Shown here in pieces: positions 54,751 through 64,000 of a DNA stretch of 64,000 nucleotides. This DNA is from Chroococcus sp. FPU101. Its GTDB lineage: Bacteria; Cyanobacteriota; Cyanobacteriia; Cyanobacteriales; Microcystaceae. Numbering within the stretch: position 1 is the first letter of the stretch; every line of letters starts with the position of its first letter. Location: contig NZ_BLJI01000019.1 in assembly GCF_017312365.1 (NCBI RefSeq), positions 25,336 to 89,335 of the forward strand. Reading direction: 5' to 3'. Below the pieces are notes generated by a model. The model had not been told where the DNA came from. It worked only from the letters and a program-made list of their open reading frames with translations, and did no database searches. Made by a program: the position numbers and the translations under genes.

Positions 54751-57378
54751 ATGACTACCTCTCCAGAGTCAAATCCTCTTACCACAGAAATCGGAAATAA
54801 ACAAGCCCCTCATTTAGATTATCGCGTACTCGATCGCACAAAGTTAACCCCAATGCACCAGCATTATGTCGAGGTGAAAGAAAAGTACCCAAGTGCCTTA
54901 TTGTTATATCGGGTTGGTGATTTTTTTGAATGCTTTTTCCAAGATGCAGTAATCATATCGAGAGAATTAGAATTAGTTCTGACTAGCAAAGAAGGGGGAA
55001 AAGACATCGGAAGAGTTGCGATGACAGGAGTTCCTCATCATGCCCTAGAGCGTTATAGTAGATTATTAGTCGAAAAAGGTTACGCGGTGACGATATGTGA
55101 TCAAGTTGAAGATTCTGCTGTTGCAAAAGAAGAAAAACGCATGGTAGAACGACAAATCACAAAACTCCTCACCCCTGGTACTCTGACTGATGACGGGATG
55201 TTGCAAGCAAGACGAAATAATTTTCTCGCTGCGGTTGTTATTGCGGGGGAACATTGGGGGTTAGCGTATGCAGACATCTCTACAGGAGAATTTTTCACGA
55301 CTCAAGCAAGTGATTTATCCTCGCTTTCGGTTGAATTATTGCGATTACAGCCCTCAGAAATTCTAATACCAACAAATGCACCCGATCTTAAATCTTTACT
55401 ACGTCCAGGAGAAAAATCCGAGCATTTACCAACTTGTTTACCCGACTCGTTTTGTTATTCATTACGATCGCAAACTCCGTTTCTCATTTCTGAAGCAAAA
55501 CCCCGTTTACTGACTACATTCAAAATTAAATCATTAGAAGGCTTAGGGTGTGAACATCTTCCCTTAGCCATTCGTGCCGCAGGGGGTTTACTTGAATATA
55601 TCGAAGATACTCAAAAAGCCAATAAAATCCCATTACAACCTTTACGTACTTATAGTTTAGCGGATTATTTAATTCTGGATCATCAAACCAGACGAAACCT
55701 CGAAATTACGCAAACTGTAAGAGATGGCAGCTTTTATGGTTCATTACTTTGGGCATTAGATCGCACCAGTACCGCAATGGGAGGAAGGGCATTACGTCGC
55801 TGGTTTATGCAACCTTTACTCGATCCTAAAGGAATTAAAGCAAGACAAGATACAATACAAGAATTATCGGATCATCCCTCATTACGCCAAGATTTACGGC
55901 AATTATTACGCAGTATATACGATATCGAACGAATTACGGGGCGGGTTGGCTCAGGATCAGCAAATGCCAGAGATTTATTAGCGTTATCCGAGTCTTTAGT
56001 TAAATTAGCCGATTTAGCGACATTAGCTAATCAAGGAAGTTCACCTTTTCTCAAAGCTTTACAAAAAATTCCCCCAGACTTAGAACCATTAGGCAAAAAA
56101 GTTCTATCCTTTTTAGTTGAATCTCTTCCGCTTCATATCAAAGAGGGTGGTATCATTCGAGATGGGGTCGATCCTCAACTCGATGGAATGCGCGAACAAT
56201 ATCAAGAGGATATCCAGTGGTTAGCGAACTTTGAAGCAACGGAGAAAAAACGGACAGGAATTTCTAACCTGAAAGTCGATTCTAATAAATCCTTTGGCTA
56301 CTATATTAGTTTACCCCGTTCCAAAGCAGAACAAGCCCCCGAAAATTATATCCGTAAGCAAACACTTCTGAATGAAGAACGCTATATCACTCCAGAATTA
56401 AAAGAACGAGAAACCCGCATCCTAACCGCGAAAGATGATCTAAATCGCTTAGAGTACGAAATATTTACCGATTTACGTTCAGAAGTTGCCGAAAAAGCCC
56501 AAGAAATCCGTAATATTGCTAAAGCAGTCGCCGCAATAGATGTTTTATCGGGTTTAGCAGAAGTCGCAGTGTATCAAGGCTATTGTCGTCCAGAATTTGT
56601 CGAAGGAAGAGTAATTGATCTCAAAAATGGTAGACATCCCGTCGTCGAACAATCTTTAGGTGCAGGGTTTTTTGTCCCCAATTCAACGACACTCGGCAAT
56701 AGTCTAGAGCAAAATTATCCTGATCTTGTTATTCTAACAGGGCCAAATGCCAGTGGGAAAAGTTGTTATCTTAGACAGGTGGGTTTAATACAACTGATGG
56801 CACAAACAGGAAGTTATGTACCCGCGACTGCTGCAAAATTATCAATCTGCGATCGTATTTTTACACGAGTTGGTGCAGTAGATGATCTCGCTACTGGACA
56901 ATCGACTTTTATGGTAGAAATGAATGAAACAGCAAATATCCTCAACCATGCTACCGCTAGATCATTAGTATTACTCGATGAGATTGGACGCGGAACAGCT
57001 ACCTTTGATGGGCTATCGATTGCTTGGGCAGTTGCGGAGTATTTAGCGACAGAAATTCAGTCTAGAACGATTTTTGCGACTCATTATCACGAATTAAACG
57101 AACTCGCTTCAATTCTAACGAATGTAGCTAACTATCAGGTGACTGTACAAGAAACCCCTACACAGATTATATTTTTGCATCAAGTACGCCCAGGGGGTGC
57201 AGATAAATCCTATGGTATTGAAGCAGGAAGGTTAGCGGGTTTACCTGCATCTGTTATTACAAGAGCTAGACAAGTGATGGGACAAATCGAAAAACATAGT
57301 AAGATTGCGTTAGGATTGCGAGAAGGTATTCAAAAAATGACCCCAAATCAGAAACAGTTAGATATTTTTGGGGATTAA
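54751..57378 (+). CDS. mutS: DNA mismatch repair protein MutS
   Basis: This protein of about 875 residues recognises mismatches and starts repair with MutL. The mismatch-binding motif appears as [11 protein letters not shown] (Phe-Phe-Glu in place of the usual Phe-Tyr-Glu). The ATPase has [13 protein letters not shown] (Walker A) and [25 protein letters not shown] (Walker B), then [12 protein letters not shown] 54751 is preferred over TTG 54739. The stop codon overlaps by four bases the stop of the convergent recombinase gene. Confidence 0.96.
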   Translation: MTTSPESNPLTTEIGNKQAPHLDYRVLDRTKLTPMHQHYVEVKEKYPSALLLYRVGDFFECFFQDAVIISRELELVLTSKEGGKDIGRVAMTGVPHHALERYSRLLVEKGYAVTICDQVEDSAVAKEEKRMVERQITKLLTPGTLTDDGMLQARRNNFLAAVVIAGEHWGLAYADISTGEFFTTQASDLSSLSVELLRLQPSEILIPTNAPDLKSLLRPGEKSEHLPTCLPDSFCYSLRSQTPFLISEAKPRLLTTFKIKSLEGLGCEHLPLAIRAAGGLLEYIEDTQKANKIPLQPLRTYSLADYLILDHQTRRNLEITQTVRDGSFYGSLLWALDRTSTAMGGRALRRWFMQPLLDPKGIKARQDTIQELSDHPSLRQDLRQLLRSIYDIERITGRVGSGSANARDLLALSESLVKLADLATLANQGSSPFLKALQKIPPDLEPLGKKVLSFLVESLPLHIKEGGIIRDGVDPQLDGMREQYQEDIQWLANFEATEKKRTGISNLKVDSNKSFGYYISLPRSKAEQAPENYIRKQTLLNEERYITPELKERETRILTAKDDLNRLEYEIFTDLRSEVAEKAQEIRNIAKAVAAIDVLSGLAEVAVYQGYCRPEFVEGRVIDLKNGRHPVVEQSLGAGFFVPNSTTLGNSLEQNYPDLVILTGPNASGKSCYLRQVGLIQLMAQTGSYVPATAAKLSICDRIFTRVGAVDDLATGQSTFMVEMNETANILNHATARSLVLLDEIGRGTATFDGLSIAWAVAEYLATEIQSRTIFATHYHELNELASILTNVANYQVTVQETPTQIIFLHQVRPGGADKSYGIEAGRLAGLPASVITRARQVMGQIEKHSKIALGLREGIQKMTPNQKQLDIFGD

Positions 57379-58649
57379 AATATAAACACTAACCTTAACG
57401 TCCATTCCTTCCCATCACCGCGAATAATTTCAATATTGCGAATAAACTCACGAAAATAAAACCGTCTTTCAGTTTCCGATAAATCTAACCAAAATTGACG
57501 TAATGATACTGCTTTGACGATCGCTTTTAGATCATCGGGTGGCAATTGAGCTAATTTTTCTTGAAGTTGCGCGATTTCTGTTCTAATTTTATAACTGCGT
57601 AAACTAGCCGTTTCTTCGTCTAAAATCCCTTGTTCCTGTAAAATCGGCAGTTGTTGAAGAATATTATTTTTTTGTTCAATGTCTTGACAAAGTTTTAATT
57701 TAATGCTTTCTAGATTGGGTAAATTTAACGGTGCAACGGTTTTCGGAAAATCTTCACAGATACGGTTAATCGTTTCTTCCAAAACTGCTTGATAAGATAT
57801 CGCTTGACATTTTGGCTGCAAAATACAATTCATCGGACGCAGATATAGATATTCTGTATTCTTTCCTCTTGCTGTAACACGAGTAATAGTCATTGCAGAC
57901 TGACATCGTTGACAGGTAACTAACCCTCCTAAAGAACGAGGTGCGCTAGATGTTTTCGGTGGTAATTTACTATTACTGCGAAGTAAGCGATCAATTTGTG
58001 CGGCTTCTTCTTTCGATAAAATAGGAGCATGAGTATCAGGAATAATCTGCTGATTTTGGTAGGCTAAGTCTCCACGATAGACAGGGTTAGTTAACCAGTT
58101 TTTTCCAGTAGATACAGAAATTTTTTTCCCGTATCGCTTTTCTAAGTATCGTACTGCACCCCGCAAAGAACCGAATAATAAAAATCGTTCAAAAAAATCT
58201 TTGACGACTGGAGCGGTACTACGATCTAAAATATAACGCTCTTTTCCTCGACGATATCCGTAGGGTGCTTTTCCTGGGGGGGGTAGTGCCTTCAGTCGAT
58301 TTCTAGCGTGTCCAGAGCGTAAACGTTTGCTATGCTGGTGTTGTTGAATGTCCTGTAGAAGTTGTGCTAGATTGCTCTTGAGTGAAGCATCAGTAACAAT
58401 AATTTCAATTTCTAATGCTTCGAGTTGAGTGATACGATCGCAAATTTCGGTTAAACTATCTCCTAGTTCTTCTAAGTGTCGAATATATAACGAGTTAGGT
58501 GGATTAATTACACAATCAGCTAAAAGTTGTTTAAGTGCAGTACGCTCTCCTAAATCTTGGTACACTTGCTCTACTTCGGTTCCCCAAATTGCTGCATCGG
58601 GTGGTGATTCGAGTAATGGATTAACATAAAAATAAGCAATAACTTTCAT
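57375..58649 (-). CDS. Large serine recombinase-like protein with degenerate resolvase domain (XisF-related)
   Basis: 424 residues. The first 110 align in layout to a resolvase domain but lack its signature: the usual YxRVS start with catalytic Ser is [10 protein letters not shown], and the usual LDRLGR arginines are replaced by LEELGD (59-64). After it come a recombinase domain (about 118-225; [28 protein letters not shown]), a zinc ribbon with Cys246, Cys249, Cys275 and Cys281, and a C-terminal coiled coil. It is probably inactive as a recombinase or uses another chemistry. It overlaps the upstream VOC gene by ATGA (coupled translation) and convergently overlaps mutS. Confidence 0.82.
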   Translation of the reverse strand: MKVIAYFYVNPLLESPPDAAIWGTEVEQVYQDLGERTALKQLLADCVINPPNSLYIRHLEELGDSLTEICDRITQLEALEIEIIVTDASLKSNLAQLLQDIQQHQHSKRLRSGHARNRLKALPPPGKAPYGYRRGKERYILDRSTAPVVKDFFERFLLFGSLRGAVRYLEKRYGKKISVSTGKNWLTNPVYRGDLAYQNQQIIPDTHAPILSKEEAAQIDRLLRSNSKLPPKTSSAPRSLGGLVTCQRCQSAMTITRVTARGKNTEYLYLRPMNCILQPKCQAISYQAVLEETINRICEDFPKTVAPLNLPNLESIKLKLCQDIEQKNNILQQLPILQEQGILDEETASLRSYKIRTEIAQLQEKLAQLPPDDLKAIVKAVSLRQFWLDLSETERRFYFREFIRNIEIIRGDGKEWTLRLVFIF

Positions 58650-59008
58650 TTTTGACTAATTTCGATGATATTGCCATCAGGATCGTGTACAAATAAAGCA
58701 GGTCGTCCTGATGCGCTCATTTGTATCGGATAACTGTGTTGTTGAAGTTCTGTAATTGCTTCTTCTAGATTAACAACAGATAGGGCTAGATGCGGGTTGC
58801 GTCCCCATTTTTCTGTATTGTATTTTTGAGTGCTGAAACTTGCATCAACCATTAGATGAAGTTGATAGTCGCCAATTTGATACCATGCACCAAGATATTT
58901 TAAGTTACGATCGACTTTAGTCAAACCTAACACTTGTCCATAAAAGTATTCTGCTTTTTCAAGATCACAGACTAAAATCGCTGTATGAAGACATTGGGTG
59001 ATTTGCAT
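58646..59008 (-). CDS. VOC family protein (glyoxalase/dioxygenase-like)
   Basis: This 120-residue single-module vicinal-oxygen-chelate protein reads LHTAILVCDLEKAEYFYGQVLGLTKVDR, then WYQIGDYQLHLMVD and PALFVHDPDGNIIEISQ. Possible metal ligands are His8, His56 and the Glu near the end. VOC proteins include glyoxalases, dioxygenases and fosfomycin or bleomycin resistance proteins, and the sequence does not decide among these. Its TGA overlaps the ATG of the recombinase-like gene, so the two form an operon. A heptad repeat and palindrome lie upstream at 59063-59119. Confidence 0.87.
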   Translation of the reverse strand: MQITQCLHTAILVCDLEKAEYFYGQVLGLTKVDRNLKYLGAWYQIGDYQLHLMVDASFSTQKYNTEKWGRNPHLALSVVNLEEAITELQQHSYPIQMSASGRPALFVHDPDGNIIEISQK

Positions 59009-59062
59009 ATTGTTTGTATGGGTTATGATTCAGCAAACAGTAAAACAGTTCTATCAAGAAAA

Positions 59063-59119
59063 TACTGATTACTGGTCACTGATGACTGATGACTGTGAAA
59101 GGATTTGGAGACCAAATCC
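59063..59119. repeat. Heptad repeat plus dispersed palindrome, copy at gap1
   Basis: Read on the minus strand, GGATTTGG-TCT-CCAAATCC is followed by CAGTCAT CAGTCAT CAGTGAC CAGTAAT CAGTA. The same two elements occur in the same order at 5650-5704, so they form a composite element about 55 bp long. It lies 22 bp after the gap1 stop. Confidence 0.7.
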
Positions 59120-59140
59120 CTACACTTATATCTTTACAAA

Positions 59141-60856
<1,716 letters not shown>

Positions 60857-63274
60857 ATGGTAGCAGCCTTAGAAAAGTCAATTGCAGAACAAAATCCACT
60901 ATCTCCAGAAGAAGTTCAAAAAATTCATGCTTACTGGCGTGCTTGTCATTATCTTGCTGTTGGCATGATTTATCTACGCGATAATCCCCTATTAAAAGAA
61001 CCTCTTAAAGCTGAACACGTTAAGTACCGTTTACTAGGACACTGGGGAGCTAGTCCTGCTCTCAGTTTTACATATATTCATCTGAATCGTCTCATCAAAA
61101 AATATCATCAAAACATGATTTTTATGGCGGGGCCAGGTCATGGCGCACCTGGTGTTCTGGGCCCTGTCTATTTAGAAGGAACCTACTCAGAAATTTATCC
61201 CGATAAAAGCGAAGATGAAGAGGGGATGCAGAAATTCTTTAAACAGTTCTCTTTCCCCGGTCATATCGGTAGTCATTGTACACCTGAAACCCCTGGCTCA
61301 ATTCATGAAGGTGGAGAGCTAGGATATAGTGTTTCTCATGCTTATGGTGCCGCTTACGATAACCCTGATTTAATTGTAGCGGTTGTTGCAGGAGATGGAG
61401 AAGCAGAAACAGGCCCCCTTGCTACTTCTTGGCACTCTAACAAGTTTTTAAATCCGATTCGTGATGGTGCAGTTCTCCCCATTTTGAACCTTAACGGTTA
61501 TAAAATTGCTAACCCCACTATTCTGGCTCGTATCTCGACTGAAGAACTAGAAAGCCTATTTGTTGGCTATGGTTACACACCGTATATCGTAGAGTGCAAA
61601 GAAGACGATGACTATCTAGATTGTCATCAAAGAATGGCTGCGACGATGGAACATTGCGTTACCCAAATTCGGGCTATTCAACAGGAAGCACGTTCAACTG
61701 GAGTCGCAAAACGTCCTCGCTGGCCGATGATTATTCTCCGTTCTCCGAAAGGATGGACAGGGCCTAAAGTCGTCGATGGGAAAAAAGTAGAGGGTTTTTG
61801 GCGCGCTCACCAAGTTCCAATGGGAGAAATGCACACTAAACCTGAGCATCTAAAACTTTTAGAAGAATGGATGAAGAGTTATAAACCCGAAGAACTTTTC
61901 GACGAAAATGGTACGTTGATTCCAGAACTCAAAGAACTTGCCCCTACAGGTTCCATGCGAATGAGTGCTAACCTAAACGCCAATGGCGGACTACTCCGCA
62001 AAGCTCTTAAGCTGCCCAACTTCCGTAATTTTGGTGTAGATGTCCAAAAACCAGGCACCGTAGAAGTCGAAAACACTCGCCCACTGGGTATGTTTATGCG
62101 GGACATCATGAAATGTAACCTTCATAACTTCCGTTTATTCGGGCCCGATGAAACAGCTTCTAATAAATTAGATAATGTTTACGAAGTTTCTCAGAAAACT
62201 TGGTTAGCAGATTTTCTTCCCGAAGATGAAGGCGGTAGTTTGCTATGTCCCGATGGTCGAGTCATGGAGATGTTGAGCGAACATACCTTAATGGGATGGT
62301 TAGAAGGCTATCTGCTGACGGGGCGACATGGCTTCTTCCATACTTATGAAGCATTTGCTCACGTCATTGACTCCATGTTTAACCAACACGCTAAATGGCT
62401 TGATATTTGTACCAAAGAGGTGAGTTGGCGTGCGCCCGTTTCTTCGATGAATATCATGCTCTCTTCTGTGGTTTGGCGGCAAGACCACAACGGATTTAGC
62501 CATCAAGACCCTGGTTTTATCGACCTTGTGACGAATAAGAGTGCTGAAGTTGTTCGTATCTATCTTCCCCCTGATGTTAATACTTTACTCTGTGTTGCTG
62601 ATGAAGCTTTCCGCAGTACCAACAAAGTAAATGTCATCGTGGTTGATAAACAGAAACATATGCAATTCCTCAGCATGGATGAAGCAATTAAACACTGTGC
62701 GAAAGGGATTGGAATTTGGGACTGGGCAAGTAACGACGATTGCGGAACTGACCCTGATGAACCCGATGTCGTCATGGCCTGCTGTGGTGATATTCCGACA
62801 ATGGAATCTTTAGCGGCAACTGCGATTTTACGTGAAGAGTTCCCAGAACTGAAAATCCGTTTTATTAACGTGGTTGACTTATTTACGCTAACCCCTGATA
62901 CTGAACATCCTCATGGTTTATCCCACAGAGATTTTGATACTTTATTTACTCCAGATAAACCCGTTATCTTCAACTTTCATGGTTATCCCTGGTTAATTCA
63001 CAAGCTAACTTATCGCCGTACCAATCAGCATCGGATTCGAGTTCGCGGATACAAGGAAGAAGGTAATATCAACACACCTCTAGAGTTAGCCATCCGTAAC
63101 CAAGTTGACCGTTTTAACCTTGTGATTGATGTGATTGACCGCGTACCTAAACTCGGTTCGGCAGCAGCACACGCTAAAGAACGGATGAAAAACGCGATTA
63201 TCGATAACCTTGATTACGCTTTCACTCATGGTATCGATAAAGAGGAAATTACTCACTGGAAATGGCCTTATTAG
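60857..63274 (+). CDS. xfp: Phosphoketolase
   Basis: About 805 residues from ATG 60857 ([13 protein letters not shown]), preferred over TTG 60842 because GGAG lies 9 bp upstream. The thiamine-diphosphate enzyme splits xylulose-5-phosphate (and/or fructose-6-phosphate) to acetyl phosphate plus a sugar phosphate. Motifs are [36 protein letters not shown] and the TPP motif [21 protein letters not shown]. It bypasses decarboxylation and helps dark carbon use. Cyanobacteria may carry more than one copy. A strong terminator follows. Confidence 0.95.
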   Translation: MVAALEKSIAEQNPLSPEEVQKIHAYWRACHYLAVGMIYLRDNPLLKEPLKAEHVKYRLLGHWGASPALSFTYIHLNRLIKKYHQNMIFMAGPGHGAPGVLGPVYLEGTYSEIYPDKSEDEEGMQKFFKQFSFPGHIGSHCTPETPGSIHEGGELGYSVSHAYGAAYDNPDLIVAVVAGDGEAETGPLATSWHSNKFLNPIRDGAVLPILNLNGYKIANPTILARISTEELESLFVGYGYTPYIVECKEDDDYLDCHQRMAATMEHCVTQIRAIQQEARSTGVAKRPRWPMIILRSPKGWTGPKVVDGKKVEGFWRAHQVPMGEMHTKPEHLKLLEEWMKSYKPEELFDENGTLIPELKELAPTGSMRMSANLNANGGLLRKALKLPNFRNFGVDVQKPGTVEVENTRPLGMFMRDIMKCNLHNFRLFGPDETASNKLDNVYEVSQKTWLADFLPEDEGGSLLCPDGRVMEMLSEHTLMGWLEGYLLTGRHGFFHTYEAFAHVIDSMFNQHAKWLDICTKEVSWRAPVSSMNIMLSSVVWRQDHNGFSHQDPGFIDLVTNKSAEVVRIYLPPDVNTLLCVADEAFRSTNKVNVIVVDKQKHMQFLSMDEAIKHCAKGIGIWDWASNDDCGTDPDEPDVVMACCGDIPTMESLAATAILREEFPELKIRFINVVDLFTLTPDTEHPHGLSHRDFDTLFTPDKPVIFNFHGYPWLIHKLTYRRTNQHRIRVRGYKEEGNINTPLELAIRNQVDRFNLVIDVIDRVPKLGSAAAHAKERMKNAIIDNLDYAFTHGIDKEEITHWKWPY

Positions 63275-63299
63275 GTTGATAGTTAAATAAAGTTAGAAG

Positions 63300-63334
63300 T
63301 AGGAGTGGATAAAAATCTACTCCTATGCTTTTTT
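63300..63334 (+). terminator. Rho-independent terminator of the phosphoketolase gene
   Basis: TAGGAGTGGAT (63300-63310) pairs with ATCTACTCCTA (63315-63325), one G:U, loop AAAA, followed by six T at 63329-63334. Confidence 0.85.
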
Positions 63335-63360
63335 GAAATTGCTCGTATTTTTTTCAATGT

Positions 63361-63651
63361 ATGATTGATGATCTTCGTAATAAAATTTTACAAAATCAAT
63401 TTGAATTTTCTCAACACGCACTTAACCAAAGTATTCTACGACATATTAGCGTAACAGAAATTCGTGAAGCAATAGCATCTGGAGAAATAATAGAAGACTA
63501 TCCTAACGATAAATATGGTGCTAGTTGTCTAATTTTAGGTTTTACAATAAAAGGTAGACCAATTCATCTTCAGTGTAGTTATCCCTCTCGACCATTGATT
63601 AAAATTATTACAGTATATGAACCTGACCTAAATTTGTGGGTTAATTTTTAA
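63361..63651 (+). CDS. DUF4258 protein, possible toxin of a pair
   Basis: This 96-residue protein matches DUF4258: FSQHALNQSILRHISVTEIREAIASGEIIEDYPNDKYGASCLILGF, and a C-terminal IKIITVYEPDLNLWVNF. The family resembles RelE/ParE-like toxin folds, and it often sits directly before an MqsA/YgiT-like gene, as here (22 bp spacing). Toxic activity is inference from this pairing. No other domain. The upstream terminator separates it from the phosphoketolase gene. Confidence 0.78.
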   Translation: MIDDLRNKILQNQFEFSQHALNQSILRHISVTEIREAIASGEIIEDYPNDKYGASCLILGFTIKGRPIHLQCSYPSRPLIKIITVYEPDLNLWVNF

Positions 63652-63673
63652 AGCAGAAAAAGGAGTAATAACA

Positions 63674-63898
63674 ATGGCAAGTAATTTACCTCAAGAATCC
63701 TTTGTAGAACAGAGCGTTACTTATACTCTTGAAGTAGAAGGAAAATTTTACATTATTGAAAATGTTCCTGCTAGAGTCAATATTGAAACAGGTGAGCGTT
63801 TTTTCTCTCCCAAAACTGTTGAAAAATTACAGCAAATTATCTGGGAAGAAAAACAACCGACGAGAATAATTGAAACGCCTGTTTATGAATTTAGTTAA
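63674..63898 (+). CDS. MqsA/YgiT-like small protein without zinc cysteines, possible antitoxin
   Basis: This 74-residue protein aligns with the N-terminal antitoxin-like family: VTYTLEVEGKFYIIENVPARVNIETGERFFSPKTVEKLQQIIWE, ending PTRIIETPVYEF. The CxxC pairs of typical YgiT zinc fingers are missing, a common state in cyanobacterial members. AGGAG lies 8 bp before the ATG. It would neutralise the DUF4258 protein, with which it is cotranscribed. No helix-turn-helix domain is visible, so self-regulation is uncertain. Confidence 0.72.
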   Translation: MASNLPQESFVEQSVTYTLEVEGKFYIIENVPARVNIETGERFFSPKTVEKLQQIIWEEKQPTRIIETPVYEFS

Positions 63899-63944
63899 TT
63901 AAATATAAAATTTATGTAAATTTTGTGTAAACTGATAAAAAAGC

Positions 63945-63966
63945 ATTTAAGTAATATTACTTAAAT
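63945..63966. repeat. 22-bp perfect palindrome
   Basis: A perfect inverted repeat centred between 63955 and 63956, arms of 11 bases (ATTTAAGTAAT) and no loop, 46 bp after the MqsA-like stop codon. No-loop palindromes of this size are more like a dimeric protein-binding site than a terminator, but the region is AT-rich. Confidence 0.5.
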
Positions 63967-64000
63967 AACACTTCAGTAATAGAGCACTACAAAGCGTGTT

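Overview
The window is cyanobacterial chromosome, most likely from a unicellular, low-G+C chroococcalean relative. Supporting genes are a ferredoxin-type nirA, a cyanobacterial Hfq lying beside dapF, a CruF carotenoid hydratase, an HpnH hopanoid enzyme, a system II cytochrome c assembly gene, phosphoketolase, glycolytic Gap1, DUF3727 and ComFB. The HIP1 octamer GCGATCGC occurs 19 times by my eye count, against about one expected by chance. No rRNA, tRNA, CRISPR array, insertion sequence or prophage was found.

Layout. 1-4.8 kb: a partial acyl-CoA dehydrogenase and a three-part TRAP transporter. 4.9-9 kb: map, a DUF3727 protein, surE and an exporter ABC transporter. 9-16.6 kb: an AI-2E family membrane protein, a DUF39/HcyBio protein, a glycine-rich membrane protein, an ABC1 kinase, a DUF29 gene and a PEP-CTERM-like alpha/beta hydrolase inside a local duplication. 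16.6-27 kb: hflX, exoD-like, natD-like, a pentapeptide protein, purK, a G+C-rich arylsulfatase, glycogen phosphorylase and an AllA-like protein. 27.8-31 kb: a 1062-residue DUF4347/lectin/Calx-beta/sugar-dehydrogenase protein. 31-41.5 kb: nirA, dapF, hfq, comFB, an ECF sigma/anti-sigma pair, a PPOX flavoprotein, cysE, a three-motif small protein, cruF, ccsA and hpnH. 41.6-49.1 kb: a signalling island (histidine kinase, diguanylate cyclase, PAS-CheR, double CheB). 49-64 kb: a PGM1-like ATP-grasp, an aldo-keto reductase, htpG, an orphan UPF0175 gene, mutS, a degenerate serine recombinase coupled to a VOC gene, gap1, xfp and a DUF4258/MqsA-like pair.

How genes work together. GlgP, Gap1 and phosphoketolase cover breakdown of glycogen and sugars. 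Hfq, ComFB and the diguanylate cyclase point towards pilus, motility and competence control by cyclic dinucleotides (inference from family knowledge). The 41.6-49.1 kb block pairs chemotaxis-type methylation enzymes with PAS sensors but has no receptor or CheA.

Most interesting observations: (1) a tandem duplication with a 3-bp microhomology junction in which a hydrolase occupies the second DUF29 slot, each slot carrying its own terminator, TATAAT box and ribosome binding site; (2) a kinase and a cyclase that share a gapless 190-residue input module but have different outputs; (3) a tandem CheB-zinc ribbon-CheB protein with both catalytic triads present; (4) a serine recombinase lacking the usual catalytic residues, convergent with mutS; (5) a small protein with three copies of a 12-residue motif; (6) a dispersed palindrome/heptad repeat family that reaches into gene ends; (7) two single-base frameshifts, in the ABC exporter and ccsA, that may be sequence errors.
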